Assembly (NCBI RefSeq): GCF_021742065.1
Contig: NZ_JAKKIE010000013.1
Coordinates: 13,584-77,583, forward strand
Length of the DNA: 64,000 nt
From: Rhizorhapis sp. SPR117
Lineage (GTDB): Bacteria > Pseudomonadota > Alphaproteobacteria > Sphingomonadales > Sphingomonadaceae
Direction: 5' to 3'
Under the pieces are notes generated by a model. It was not told where the DNA came from, did not search any database, and was given only the letters and a program-made list of their open reading frames with translations. Shown here in pieces: positions 8,577 to 16,395 of the stretch (its first letter is position 1; every line of letters begins with the position of its first letter). The position numbers and the translations under genes are program-made.

Positions 8577-9587
8577 TCAATGCCCGTACAGGTAGATGAC
8601 GTAGGAGCTCAGCAGATAGACGGCGAGGAGCGACAGGCTTATCCAGCCGAAGAGCCCGAAAAACCGGTTGCCGGGCCTGTATAGCAAACCGACGATGCTC
8701 AATCCCGCCATGATCGAGGCGGCAAAGGCGGTCACTGCATGAGTCGGCGAGACGACGGCGAAGAACGAGCCCGGCGTATAGGCGATGTCGTCGAGGGCGA
8801 TGACCAGTATCGCAAAAAGATTGCTGCCCAGCAGATTGCCGATCGCCATATCGGCCGAGCCCATCCGCAACGCGCTGATGGTAACGATCAGCTCGGGTAA
8901 CGATGTGGCCGCAGCCACCAGCAGGGTGCCGACAAAGCTGGTTTTCCATCCCATCACTTGTGCGATCTCGAGCCCGACGAATGGCAGCCATGCTCCAATT
9001 CCGCCGATGACTGCGGCAGACAAGATGTAACGGACGAGTGCGCGCTTCAGCGAGCTGCCCTCTTCTTCTTTGTCCAGCACGGGCGTGATCCGCTCTGGAC
9101 GACGCTCATAGAAGAAGGCTGCGCGCATCGCCACGCCGTAGAGCACAAGGAGAAGCGGCGAATATACGCTGACATGGGCGATCCGGAAATTGAGGTCACT
9201 ACGAGCGATCAGCACCAGCGCGCCGACAAAACTGATCAGAATGATCCCGAAGCTCGCGGTAAGGATATGGCCCTGGTCGATACGCCGCCAGACCGGCGTA
9301 TCGCGTGACAGGGCGTCCAGCAGCGCCAGCATGACCAGGTTGAAGATACAGCTTCCCAAGGCATCGCCCATCGCAATGTTCGGCGCATCGGCTATGGTGA
9401 CGGAGCTGATCCCGGTGAACAATTCCGGCAGGGACGTCGCTGTCGCCAGCATGATCAGCCCAACCCAGGAGGCCGACATCCCGGTAAGTCGCGCGATTGC
9501 CTGGCCGCTGCGTGTCAGCACCGGTCCGGCCAATCCGATCGCGAAGAGACAAAGGCCGAATTGAAGCCACGGGAGAATGAATTGCAT
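8577..9587 (-). CDS. sodium/calcium exchanger family membrane protein
   Basis: A membrane protein of 336 residues with about ten hydrophobic segments in two inverted halves. Each half carries the alpha-repeat signature of the Ca2+/cation antiporter family: ATATSLPELFTGISS with GDALGSCIFNLV, and AAATSLPELIVTISA with GNLLGSNLFAI. It should exchange Ca2+ or another cation for Na+ or H+ at the inner membrane. The start at 9587 (MQFILPW) avoids overlap with pfkB, leaving 7 bases between genes; the longer frame to 9671 would run into pfkB. It lies between pfkB and the P2-ATPase on the same strand, so the two transporters probably act together on one ion. Confidence 0.88.
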   Translation of the reverse strand: MQFILPWLQFGLCLFAIGLAGPVLTRSGQAIARLTGMSASWVGLIMLATATSLPELFTGISSVTIADAPNIAMGDALGSCIFNLVMLALLDALSRDTPVWRRIDQGHILTASFGIILISFVGALVLIARSDLNFRIAHVSVYSPLLLVLYGVAMRAAFFYERRPERITPVLDKEEEGSSLKRALVRYILSAAVIGGIGAWLPFVGLEIAQVMGWKTSFVGTLLVAAATSLPELIVTISALRMGSADMAIGNLLGSNLFAILVIALDDIAYTPGSFFAVVSPTHAVTAFAASIMAGLSIVGLLYRPGNRFFGLFGWISLSLLAVYLLSSYVIYLYGH

Positions 9588-9594
9588 CAGCAAT

Positions 9595-10548
9595 TCACGG
9601 CCGCAAAGATAGCGGCTTGCCGCCCTTCGCCACGAGCGCGAACAATCGATCGATGTCTTCGGGAAAGGCAAGGTCTGTGCCCGGGGTCAGCACGGCCGCA
9701 GAGCCAGCGGCCATGCCGTAGCGGAAGGCGTCGACTGGCTCGTGCCCGACAGTTAGCGCGTGGACCATGCCGGCGAGGAAGCTATCGCCAGCGCCGACCG
9801 CACTTTTCGCCTCGATGGGTAAGGCGGGCAAGTGTAGCGCACCCTCCTGCCAGGCCAACAAGGCACCCCTGTAGCCCATGGTAACCGCAACAAGCTCGGA
9901 TTGGCCCTTGCCGACGATGGCCTTGGCCGCCTCACCGATCTCCTCGATGGATTCAAGTTCACGGCCGACCAGCTGGCGCAATTCGCCCAGACTTGGCTTG
10001 ACAAGCAGGAAGCCGCCACCCTCCAGCCCTTCCTTCAATGCCTCCCCGGAGGTATCGAGCACCGTCCGGATTCCCCGTTCGCGCATGATCTTGATCACGC
10101 GGGCATAGAAATCAGCGGGCACGCCGGGCGGCAGCGAACCGCTTGCCACAAGATAGCTGCAATCGACCTCGGCGAGCCGGTCGAGGCAGTCCTGCCATTC
10201 TTCCGCCGCCACCGGTGGGCCCGGCGGCGTGAAACGGTATTCCTTGCCGCTTTCGCGTTCCAGCACCGCGGTCGCGATTCGCGTATCATGTTCGATCGGA
10301 ATGCGCGTACGCACCAGCTGGTGCAGGTCGACGAGACCATCGAGTGCCGCGCTGGTCGCCCCGCCAGACAGATAATAGCAACGTGCGGTACCGCCCAGAC
10401 GGCAGAAGACCCGGGCCACGTTGATGCCGCCGCCGCCCGGAGCATAGCGTTCGTTGCGCGTGCGCATCTTGTGCGTGTGGAAGACGCCATCAACCTCGTA
10501 GGAGACATCGATGGTCGGGTTCATTGTCAGGGTGGCTATACTCTTCAT
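9595..10548 (-). CDS. pfkB: PfkB-family sugar-phosphate kinase (6-phosphofructokinase-2 type)
   Basis: A 317-residue ribokinase-fold enzyme expected to phosphorylate fructose-6-phosphate (or a related sugar phosphate) with ATP. It shows the N-terminal pattern TLTMNPTIDVSYEVDG, the substrate motif YAPGGGGINVARVF, and the catalytic PfkB signature AVGAGDSFLAGMVHAL with the base Asp. The start resembles E. coli Pfk-2 more than FruK. It is the first gene of a minus-strand run (pfkB, exchanger, P2-ATPase). An FNR/FixK-like palindrome lies 34 bases upstream of its start codon, suggesting low-oxygen induction. Pairing with a type II GAPDH hints at a stress-specific glycolytic branch. Confidence 0.88.
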   Translation of the reverse strand: MKSIATLTMNPTIDVSYEVDGVFHTHKMRTRNERYAPGGGGINVARVFCRLGGTARCYYLSGGATSAALDGLVDLHQLVRTRIPIEHDTRIATAVLERESGKEYRFTPPGPPVAAEEWQDCLDRLAEVDCSYLVASGSLPPGVPADFYARVIKIMRERGIRTVLDTSGEALKEGLEGGGFLLVKPSLGELRQLVGRELESIEEIGEAAKAIVGKGQSELVAVTMGYRGALLAWQEGALHLPALPIEAKSAVGAGDSFLAGMVHALTVGHEPVDAFRYGMAAGSAAVLTPGTDLAFPEDIDRLFALVAKGGKPLSLRP

Positions 10549-10581
10549 GCTGATGATCCGTTTCGTCGTGCCCGTGTAAGG

Positions 10582-10595
10582 TTGACAGTACGCAA
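10582..10595. promoter_or_regulatory. FNR/FixK-like box upstream of pfkB
   Basis: TTGACAGTACGCAA (read on the minus strand as TTGCGTACTGTCAA) fits the TTG-N8-CAA layout of FNR/FixK binding sites. It sits 34 bases upstream of the pfkB start. A FixL/FixJ pair is encoded in the same window, and FixJ usually acts through a FixK-type activator. No fixK gene is visible here. Confidence 0.45.
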
Positions 10596-10729
10596 TGATC
10601 CTTCGCTAAAATCATGCGCAAATGCGGTTCCAGAATAGCTTGATCGAGCATCGCGCCGTTACCAACTCACCGTCCGGTAACATTGTCAGGCATTCGAACT
10701 TTCCGTTGCCCGGCGCGCCAGTTTGGTGA

Positions 10730-11155
10730 TTAGCACCCATGATGCCGGCGGCGAGGTCGCCCGGCGCTATCATGGCCTCCAATCGGAATGCCCTGCACCT
10801 TGTTCGCATAATCCTGTGGCGCAGCCTCGAAACGGTCGCGATTTTCCTTCGATGCGAAATAATAAGCCTTCCCCTCATAGATCGATGTGACCGCGCCGGC
10901 AGTGCGCACCGCGATTCCACTGACCGGATCCACCACTGCCTCCGGCGGCTGCGGCCAGGTAGCGGCTCCGCGTTCATCAGGCTCGGGGTCGTGATGGTTG
11001 TGATGGCCCGGATCGCCAGCCTTATCGAAGGAGCCGTGGCTACGTCCCCTATAGTCTGAGCCACCATGGCTTCGGTGGCCGCGCCGCAAGAAGAAGAAGG
11101 CGACGACCGCTACAGCAATCAGGATCCAACTCCAGTTCAGCGCCAAGCCTTGCAT
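10730..11155 (-). CDS. YHS-domain membrane-anchored protein
   Basis: A 141-residue protein with one N-terminal transmembrane helix (WSWILIAVAVVAFFFLRR), a His/Gly-rich linker (GHRSHGGSDYRGRSHGSF, GHHNHHDPEPDE), and a C-terminal YHS-like domain (VVDPVSGIAVRTAGAVTSIY, then YEGKAYYFASKENRDRFEA). YHS domains occur in metal-handling proteins, including copper pumps. The start at 11155 is supported by GGAGAA just upstream; the longer frame to 11209 is not. The His-rich linker suggests metal binding. The gene stands alone on the minus strand behind pfkB. Confidence 0.75.
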   Translation of the reverse strand: MQGLALNWSWILIAVAVVAFFFLRRGHRSHGGSDYRGRSHGSFDKAGDPGHHNHHDPEPDERGAATWPQPPEAVVDPVSGIAVRTAGAVTSIYEGKAYYFASKENRDRFEAAPQDYANKVQGIPIGGHDSAGRPRRRHHGC

Positions 11156-11385
11156 TACCCATTCTCCATGGCAGAACGAGGACGCGGCTTTCCGCGATCC
11201 ACCAAGCAACTGACCCAGCGTCCGGAACGGACCTTGTCGGCCCGCCCTGGCCTGCGTTCAGTTCACAGGCTCGTCTGCACAAACCCTATGTAGGTTAGAC
11301 GCTTCGGCGGGCATTTCTTACAGTCGCCAAGTTGGTTCCGAAAAAAGATCGCCGAGGCCGTTGCGCTGGCCATCAAGCTGGCAGA

Positions 11386-12588
11386 TCACAGGGCGGCTGG
11401 CTCCAGACCCCGAATTCTTGCTGTCGCACCGAGACTCATCGCTGCCGAGAACCCAAGCAGCGCTGCGGCGAGAAGAAAGGGGATGTTTGGCACCAAGCCG
11501 CTGTTGAACAGCAGCCCGACGACGGCTGAGCCGATCCCTTGTCCGAGGCTTGCCACGGCAAGCTGTGACCCAAGATTCGCACCTTGCTGCGGTCCTGCTG
11601 CCAAGGAGATCCAATAGGTGAAGACGGGCACCAGTATCCCGCCACTCGCCGCCACCAACCCGACCGCGATCGAGAGCGAAAGAAGCCCGGTCGACCACGG
11701 CAACATGAGCACGCCCGCGCCCATGACGGCGAGGCCGGGCGCAATCGTTCGCCATGTCGCTGCCGCTTTGAACAAGGGCGAGAATACGATCGCCTGGGCG
11801 ACAAACATGACCAGACTACATTCTGCAAACAGCAGCGCCAGCTTCGCCGATCCCAGGCCCAACGTGCGGTCGCCGCGAAGCGCCAGCCCGACCTCGAAAA
11901 CGCCGACGGCGACACCCAGGACGAGCGAGAGAGCGAGCAAGACGTGAACAACTTTTCGCCCGGCCGCGTCCTGAGCGGTGGTCCGGAGGTTCCCGGAAGG
12001 CAGGCACTGCGGAAGTAGCGCGAGCGAACCAATCGCGGTGATGATGGCTAACGCCGCCGTCGAGGCAAAAGCCAAATTCGCTCCCGAATGCACCGCAGCG
12101 GCTGCCCCCACCGCCGGACCCAGAAACAGACCGGCAGTCGCTGCCATACCGAGCCACGCAAGCCGACGCGCCCGCCAATTCTCATTCGGAGCGCAATCAC
12201 CAATCACGGCAGATGCCACAGGGCTGATGGCCGCAGCAAACAATCCCGACGTGAGGCGCTCAAGATAAAGGCCAGCAAGCCCCCCAAATGAAACGATCCC
12301 GAGAAGACTGACGCCGTAGCCGAGAAGCCCGACGATGATCACGGACCGCCGGCTATGTCGATCCGAAAACCAGCCCCACAATGGCGCAAACAGGAACAAG
12401 GCCAATGTGTAAAGCGAGGATGCCAACCCCGTGTGCCTGGCTACAGCATCCGTCGTCAGGCCGGCATCCGCCGCCTGGATGAACGACGGCAACACGGGCA
12501 GCATGACACTATAGCCGAACCAAACCACAAAGACCGCAAGCAGCAGTGCGGCGAGCGCCTGCGGGGGGAGTGCTCGCGCCGACTTCAT
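11386..12588 (-). CDS. MFS transporter
   Basis: A roughly 400-residue, twelve-helix major-facilitator protein. The loop 2-3 signature appears as APLWGWFSDRHSRRSVII. The N-terminal half has the drug:H+ antiporter style (SGLFAAAISPVASAVIGDCAP). I use the ATG at 12588, which puts helix 1 about ten residues in (MKSARALPPQALAALLLAVF). The frame extends upstream to a TTG at 12660 overlapping the TPM gene stop, and no ribosome binding site decides between them. It is last in the lemA-TPM-TPM-MFS run. Substrate unknown. Confidence 0.8.
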   Translation of the reverse strand: MKSARALPPQALAALLLAVFVVWFGYSVMLPVLPSFIQAADAGLTTDAVARHTGLASSLYTLALFLFAPLWGWFSDRHSRRSVIIVGLLGYGVSLLGIVSFGGLAGLYLERLTSGLFAAAISPVASAVIGDCAPNENWRARRLAWLGMAATAGLFLGPAVGAAAAVHSGANLAFASTAALAIITAIGSLALLPQCLPSGNLRTTAQDAAGRKVVHVLLALSLVLGVAVGVFEVGLALRGDRTLGLGSAKLALLFAECSLVMFVAQAIVFSPLFKAAATWRTIAPGLAVMGAGVLMLPWSTGLLSLSIAVGLVAASGGILVPVFTYWISLAAGPQQGANLGSQLAVASLGQGIGSAVVGLLFNSGLVPNIPFLLAAALLGFSAAMSLGATARIRGLEPAAL

Positions 12589-12656
12589 CGCAGTATGACT
12601 AGCGCAAAGCGTCATTCCGGGGCGTTCGGCGGCGAACAGAATCCCCTCACATCGCC

Positions 12657-13340
12657 TCAAAGCTCGACGACCTTGTCAGGCAGTTCGTTGAGATTGTCAG
12701 CACTCTGAGGAAAATGCTCCGCAAGCAATGCCCCGACGCATTCAACGGCGTCCACCAATCCAGCTGCGATCTCGTTCCGCTTGATGCCGTTGATAACGGC
12801 GGCTGTCGCATCGCTCCAGGTCTCGGGCGGCACCTTCGCATAGATCCCCTCGTCGCTCACGACCTCCGCTTGCCGGTCGCTGAGCGATACGAAGATGAGC
12901 ACGCCGGTGCGATTGGCGGTTCGGGACAAGCCCCTGGTTCGAAACTGTTCGAGCGCGGCGCGATGGACATGTTGGCGCCTGACACGCCGAGGCGTGAGCA
13001 GCCGCGAAACCGGCGGCACCAGCGTGAAGCCATATGTCAGGATAAACAACGCGATGGGCAGAACAGTGTAAGTGAGGCCAAGACGATGATAGGCGATGGT
13101 CGCAAGGTCTTCACCGTGACCGGGCTTCCAACCCGGGGACATCAACATCGCGATATCAATACCGGACAGCCAGAGGAGATAGGGCACGAGCAAGGCAATG
13201 GCGGCGGCCCAGGCGAGCGCCACCTGCGGATAGTAGCTGTCCGCCTCGTTCAAGACGCAGTAGATTTCGCCGGAGGTGCTGGTCTCCGCGCGGCGGATAG
13301 CATCGGCGACCTTTTGGTGTTCGGCATCGCTTAAGATCAT
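12657..13340 (-). CDS. TPM-domain membrane protein
   Basis: A 227-residue protein starting MILSDAEHQKVADAIRRAET, with the TPM pattern TSGEIYCVLNEADSYYP. Two transmembrane segments follow (WAAAIALLVPYLLWLSGIDI and LPIALFILTYGFTLVPPVS), then the second part of the domain (RTGVLIFVSLSDRQAEVVSD, IYAKVPPETWSDATAAVIN). The start at 13340 is one base after the stop of the upstream TPM gene, so translation is probably coupled. TPM proteins are usual partners of LemA; their molecular role (membrane-protein assembly or repair) is not settled. Confidence 0.82.
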   Translation of the reverse strand: MILSDAEHQKVADAIRRAETSTSGEIYCVLNEADSYYPQVALAWAAAIALLVPYLLWLSGIDIAMLMSPGWKPGHGEDLATIAYHRLGLTYTVLPIALFILTYGFTLVPPVSRLLTPRRVRRQHVHRAALEQFRTRGLSRTANRTGVLIFVSLSDRQAEVVSDEGIYAKVPPETWSDATAAVINGIKRNEIAAGLVDAVECVGALLAEHFPQSADNLNELPDKVVEL

Positions 13341-13341
13341 T

Positions 13342-14148
13342 TCACCAGCCTCCGGATGCGCCGCCGCCGCCAAACGAACCACCGCCGCCGCGAAAACCTC
13401 CGCGAAAACCGCCACCGCCATGACCTCCCGGGCCCGGACCCCAAAGGATCATCGGCAAACCAGACCCGTGGCGATGCCGCCGCCCATGGCCATGGCCGCC
13501 AAACGCCATCAGCGCCCAAATGCCAAAAATCAGCAAGGGGAAAAGGCCGGCGGGGCCAATTGCGGAGCCTTCGTTCGCCTGTTTTGCGGCCTCGTCGCCG
13601 GCCTGGGCTCGTGCTTGCGCCTCGCCTTTGTCCAGCGAGAGCTGGCGGATGAGGGCGGCGGTACCAGCAACAACGCCTCCGGGGAGATCGTTCTGGCGAA
13701 ATCTCGGCACAACTTCACGTTCGATGATGATTTTGGATAACCCATCGGTGAGAATTGGCTCGAGGCCGTAACCGACCTCAATGCGCACCCGGCGCTCCTT
13801 CAGGGCGACGAGGAGTATCACGCCATTGTTGAGCTGCTTCTGGCCGAGGCCCCACGCCCGTCCGAGCTGATAGCCATAGTCGGCGATGTCGTAGCCCTGG
13901 AGATCGGGGAGCGTGGCGACGACAAGCTGCCGGCCGTTCTGCGTTTCGAGACCTGCGAGCTCGTCGTTGAGCCGGGCCTCAACATCTGGCGGAAGGATGT
14001 TCGCGGCATCGACGACCCGGCCAGACAATTGCGGGAATTTTGGCTCCGCGAATGCCTGAGTTGCGAAAACGGAGCAGGCGAGCAGAACCACGGCTGGCAG
14101 CAATACTGCCCAGCGAAACTGCGAGGATCGCTCGGTGCGGGCGAACAT
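13342..14148 (-). CDS. TPM-domain protein with Gly-rich tail (YgcG-like)
   Basis: A 268-residue exported protein: signal peptide ending AFAEPKF, then a TPM domain (LSGRVVDAANILPPD, NGRQLVVATLPDLQGYDIAD, NNGVILLVALKERRVRIEVG, YGLEPILTDGLSKIII). A single transmembrane helix (LFPLLIFGIWALMAFGG) is followed by a His/Gly-rich cytoplasmic tail of roughly 60 residues. This is the standard architecture of the TPM protein encoded next to lemA. It lies 14 bases downstream of lemA. Confidence 0.85.
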   Translation of the reverse strand: MFARTERSSQFRWAVLLPAVVLLACSVFATQAFAEPKFPQLSGRVVDAANILPPDVEARLNDELAGLETQNGRQLVVATLPDLQGYDIADYGYQLGRAWGLGQKQLNNGVILLVALKERRVRIEVGYGLEPILTDGLSKIIIEREVVPRFRQNDLPGGVVAGTAALIRQLSLDKGEAQARAQAGDEAAKQANEGSAIGPAGLFPLLIFGIWALMAFGGHGHGRRHRHGSGLPMILWGPGPGGHGGGGFRGGFRGGGGSFGGGGASGGW

Positions 14149-14162
14149 GCCATGCTCTCCGG

Positions 14163-14762
14163 TCAGATCTTGCCGTCGAGGCTGGGGGCCACTTCTGCGC
14201 CCGGCGTCACGGCCTGATAGGGCACCATCGGCTTGGCCCCATAGATGATCCTGGCGGCGACGATGTCTGGGAAAGTCCGGATCGTCGTGTTGTAACTCTG
14301 CACCGCCCCATTGTAGTCGCGCAGGGCGACGCGGATGCGGTTTTCCTGGCCCTCGAGCTGGCTTTGGAGCATCTGGTAATTGGTGATGCTCTTGAGCTCG
14401 GGGTAGGCCTCAACATTGGCAAGCAGGCGTCCAAAGCCACCGAGCGAAGTCGAAAGCTGATTCTGCGCGGCCTGGAACTGAGCCATCTTGACCGGATCAG
14501 TCAGGTCGTCGGCCTTGAGTTGAACGCTGGTCGCCTTGGCGCGGGCTTCGACTACCCCGGTCAGAATGCCACGCTCCTGCTGGGCCGCACCCTTGGCGAC
14601 GGCCGCGAGGTTGGGCACCAGATTGGCACGTTCCTGGAAAGCGGCCTGGACATCGGCCCACTTGGCCTTGGCGGTTTCCTCCCTAGTGGGGACGGTGTTC
14701 ACTCCGCATGCAGCGAGCGTCAGCGGCATCGCCAGCAGCACGACGTTGCGGATAGAGGGCAT
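14163..14762 (-). CDS. lemA: LemA-family lipoprotein, 5' end replaced by a transposon end
   Basis: A LemA protein of about 199 residues with a lipoprotein signal (VVLLAMPLTLAACG), the LemA core WADVQAAFQERANLVPNLAA and the typical C-terminal half (TNYQMLQSQLEGQENRIRVA, YNTTIRTFPDIVAA). The present ATG lies inside the left inverted repeat of a Tn3-family transposon: the first codons (Met-Pro-Ser) are transposon DNA. The original eight codons and ribosome binding site lie 10.9 kb away, just beyond the right repeat (25639-25675), and join in frame (MVDWRQYIRNVVLLAMP). The gene may still be translated from the repeat-borne ATG, but I see no strong ribosome binding site there. Confidence 0.85.
   Translation of the reverse strand: MPSIRNVVLLAMPLTLAACGVNTVPTREETAKAKWADVQAAFQERANLVPNLAAVAKGAAQQERGILTGVVEARAKATSVQLKADDLTDPVKMAQFQAAQNQLSTSLGGFGRLLANVEAYPELKSITNYQMLQSQLEGQENRIRVALRDYNGAVQSYNTTIRTFPDIVAARIIYGAKPMVPYQAVTPGAEVAPSLDGKI
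14751..14754. repeat. target duplication GATA, left copy
   Basis: GATA directly abuts the left transposon repeat, and GATA at 25639-25642 directly abuts the right one. Tn3-family elements normally duplicate 5 bp, so either 4 bp were duplicated or one base was lost at a junction. Removing one copy restores the lemA reading frame. Confidence 0.6.
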
Positions 14763-14792
14763 AGCCTGAAAAGTACGCCAAACAACGCTAAG
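14755..14792 (+). repeat. left 38-bp terminal inverted repeat of the Tn3 element
   Basis: It reads inward from GAGGGCATAGC to AACGCTAAG and matches the right repeat at 32 of 38 positions by eye, with mismatches concentrated in the middle. Its reverse complement contains GCTATGCC, which supplies the ATG now used by lemA. Confidence 0.85.
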
Positions 14793-15138
14793 GTCGAACA
14801 ATCAGTGAACGCTTAGCAGACCGTTGACGAAGTCGGCGGCGGCTGATTCTCATGTTCGAAATCAAGTCCGAAGGCGAGTTCGTTTGTTCGCCTTGGCGGC
14901 GGGATGGTATTTTGGCTGTGCAGGGTCGGACGCGGCGGCATTGAGACGACGGTTGATCAGACTCTGATGCGCGGGTTGGATACCGCAGGACCGTGGTTCG
15001 TCTCGGGCCTTCCTCCGTCTCAACTGTCGCGAGGTCGTGCTCGCAGAATCAGATCGAGGGTTGCCCTGACCGGCCGCCGCGCCCGACGCTGCACAGCATG
15101 GGCTTGCTTTCTGGTTTCCTTGTTTGAGTTTTTGCTGA
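14793..15138. other. 346-bp non-coding stretch in the transposon left arm
   Basis: The first 30 or so bases are transposon DNA next to the left repeat. From about 14825 the stretch begins with TGACGAAGTCGG, an inverted copy of which lies at 17779-17790. The rest is probably the 3' non-coding end of the IS110 element. I see no gene in it. Confidence 0.4.
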
Positions 15139-16260
15139 TCAGGCTGCCTGCATTGGGGGCGGTGTCCTGAGTGCGATCGCCCAGACGAAGGCGGCGAGTT
15201 CGCGCGCGATGGCGACGGCGACGACATTCCTGGGCCGTCCGGACCGTTGCAGGCGCCGGTAGCGCGCACAAAGTCGAACCTGCGCCTTCCAGCCTATCTC
15301 CCTGACCGGCTCGGGCAGATTGGCGCTGCGTCGCAGGAGGTCGCCAGCGACCCGCGCGGGCAATCGATAGCTCCAGGCGCTTTCCACCAGCATGCGCCGC
15401 GCCCGCGTATTGCCGGCCTTGGTGATATTGCCCTGCGCGCGGGTTGCGCCCGATGAGCGTTCGCGCGGCACCAGGCCGAGCCACGCCATGAGTTGGCGCG
15501 GATTGGCGAAGCGCCGGAAGTCGCCGATCTCGGCGACGAGCGTCACCGCCGCGATGAGCGATATCCCACGCAACGCCTGGATCGCCGCCACGGTGGAGCA
15601 CAGCGACCAATCCGGCAACAAGGCTTCGATCTGGCATTCGATCCTCGCGCGTCGATCTTCCGCCTGCTCGATCGCGCGATTGTATTCCTCGAACGCGATC
15701 TGCTGCGCCGGATGATCGAAGCGCTGATCGCCGAGCCAGCGGCGATGGGCTTTGGTCCAGTGCTTGCCATTGGTCCTGTAGGCACGGCCGTGGCGCAGCA
15801 GAAAGGAAAGGAGCTGCTGCCGGGTCCGGCGGATCGCCCCCACTGCGGCGAGTCGCGCTCGGATCAGATCGCGCATCGCTTCATGTTCGGCATCAGGCAC
15901 CCAGATCGGTGTGAGCTCACCCGCTCGAAACAGGCTGGCCAGAACCACGGCATCCCGGCGATCCGTCTTGACCTGACTGCCCGGACGTGCCGGTGTCATC
16001 GAGGGCGCTACCACCTGGCAAGGATATCCCAGCTGTGTCAGCTGGCGATGCAGGCCATACCCCGTCGGACCGGCCTCGTAGGCAAAGGCCATGCGTGCAT
16101 GCCGGGTCGCCAGCGTTCTGACCAGCCTGGCGACTGCATCGGGCGCGCTCGAGATGCTCCCGTAAAACCGTACTTCCCCTCGATCGCCACCCGCGGCAAT
16201 GCCGACCGCGATCGTCTTCTTGCTGACATCCAGGCCAACATATGTTGTAACTTGATCCAT
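15139..16260 (-). CDS. IS110-family transposase (DEDD recombinase)
   Basis: A 373-residue transposase. The N-terminal RuvC-like domain has its first acidic residue in YVGLDVSKKTIAVGI and further motifs AFAYEAGPTGYGLHRQL and VKTDRRDAVVLASLF. The C-terminal transposase-20 domain has IQALRGISLIAAVTLVAEI, MAWLGLVPRERSSG and GNTRARRMLVESAW. The reading frame is intact. Family members are guided by an RNA encoded in the element's own non-coding end; a strong hairpin lies immediately upstream (16261-16331). Confidence 0.88.
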   Translation of the reverse strand: MDQVTTYVGLDVSKKTIAVGIAAGGDRGEVRFYGSISSAPDAVARLVRTLATRHARMAFAYEAGPTGYGLHRQLTQLGYPCQVVAPSMTPARPGSQVKTDRRDAVVLASLFRAGELTPIWVPDAEHEAMRDLIRARLAAVGAIRRTRQQLLSFLLRHGRAYRTNGKHWTKAHRRWLGDQRFDHPAQQIAFEEYNRAIEQAEDRRARIECQIEALLPDWSLCSTVAAIQALRGISLIAAVTLVAEIGDFRRFANPRQLMAWLGLVPRERSSGATRAQGNITKAGNTRARRMLVESAWSYRLPARVAGDLLRRSANLPEPVREIGWKAQVRLCARYRRLQRSGRPRNVVAVAIARELAAFVWAIALRTPPPMQAA

Positions 16261-16331
16261 GGCTCGTCTCCCATGTCTGAGGCCATGGTCGATAGACTAA
16301 CCCTCGCTACCGATATGTCGCGAGACGAGCC
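16261..16331 (-). ncRNA. candidate bridge-RNA hairpin of the IS110 element
   Basis: GGCTCGTCTC (16261-16270) and GAGACGAGCC (16322-16331) form a perfect 10-bp stem around about 50 bases of further self-complementary sequence, immediately upstream of the transposase start. In the IS110 group proper the guide RNA lies in the 5' non-coding end, which fits this position. No expression evidence is available and the guide loops are not assigned. Confidence 0.3.
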
Positions 16332-16395
16332 ACCGGCCTCGCCCCGAACATGACGTCTCAGTGCGGCAGTGGGATTGGCTGGCGGGTTTGCGACG

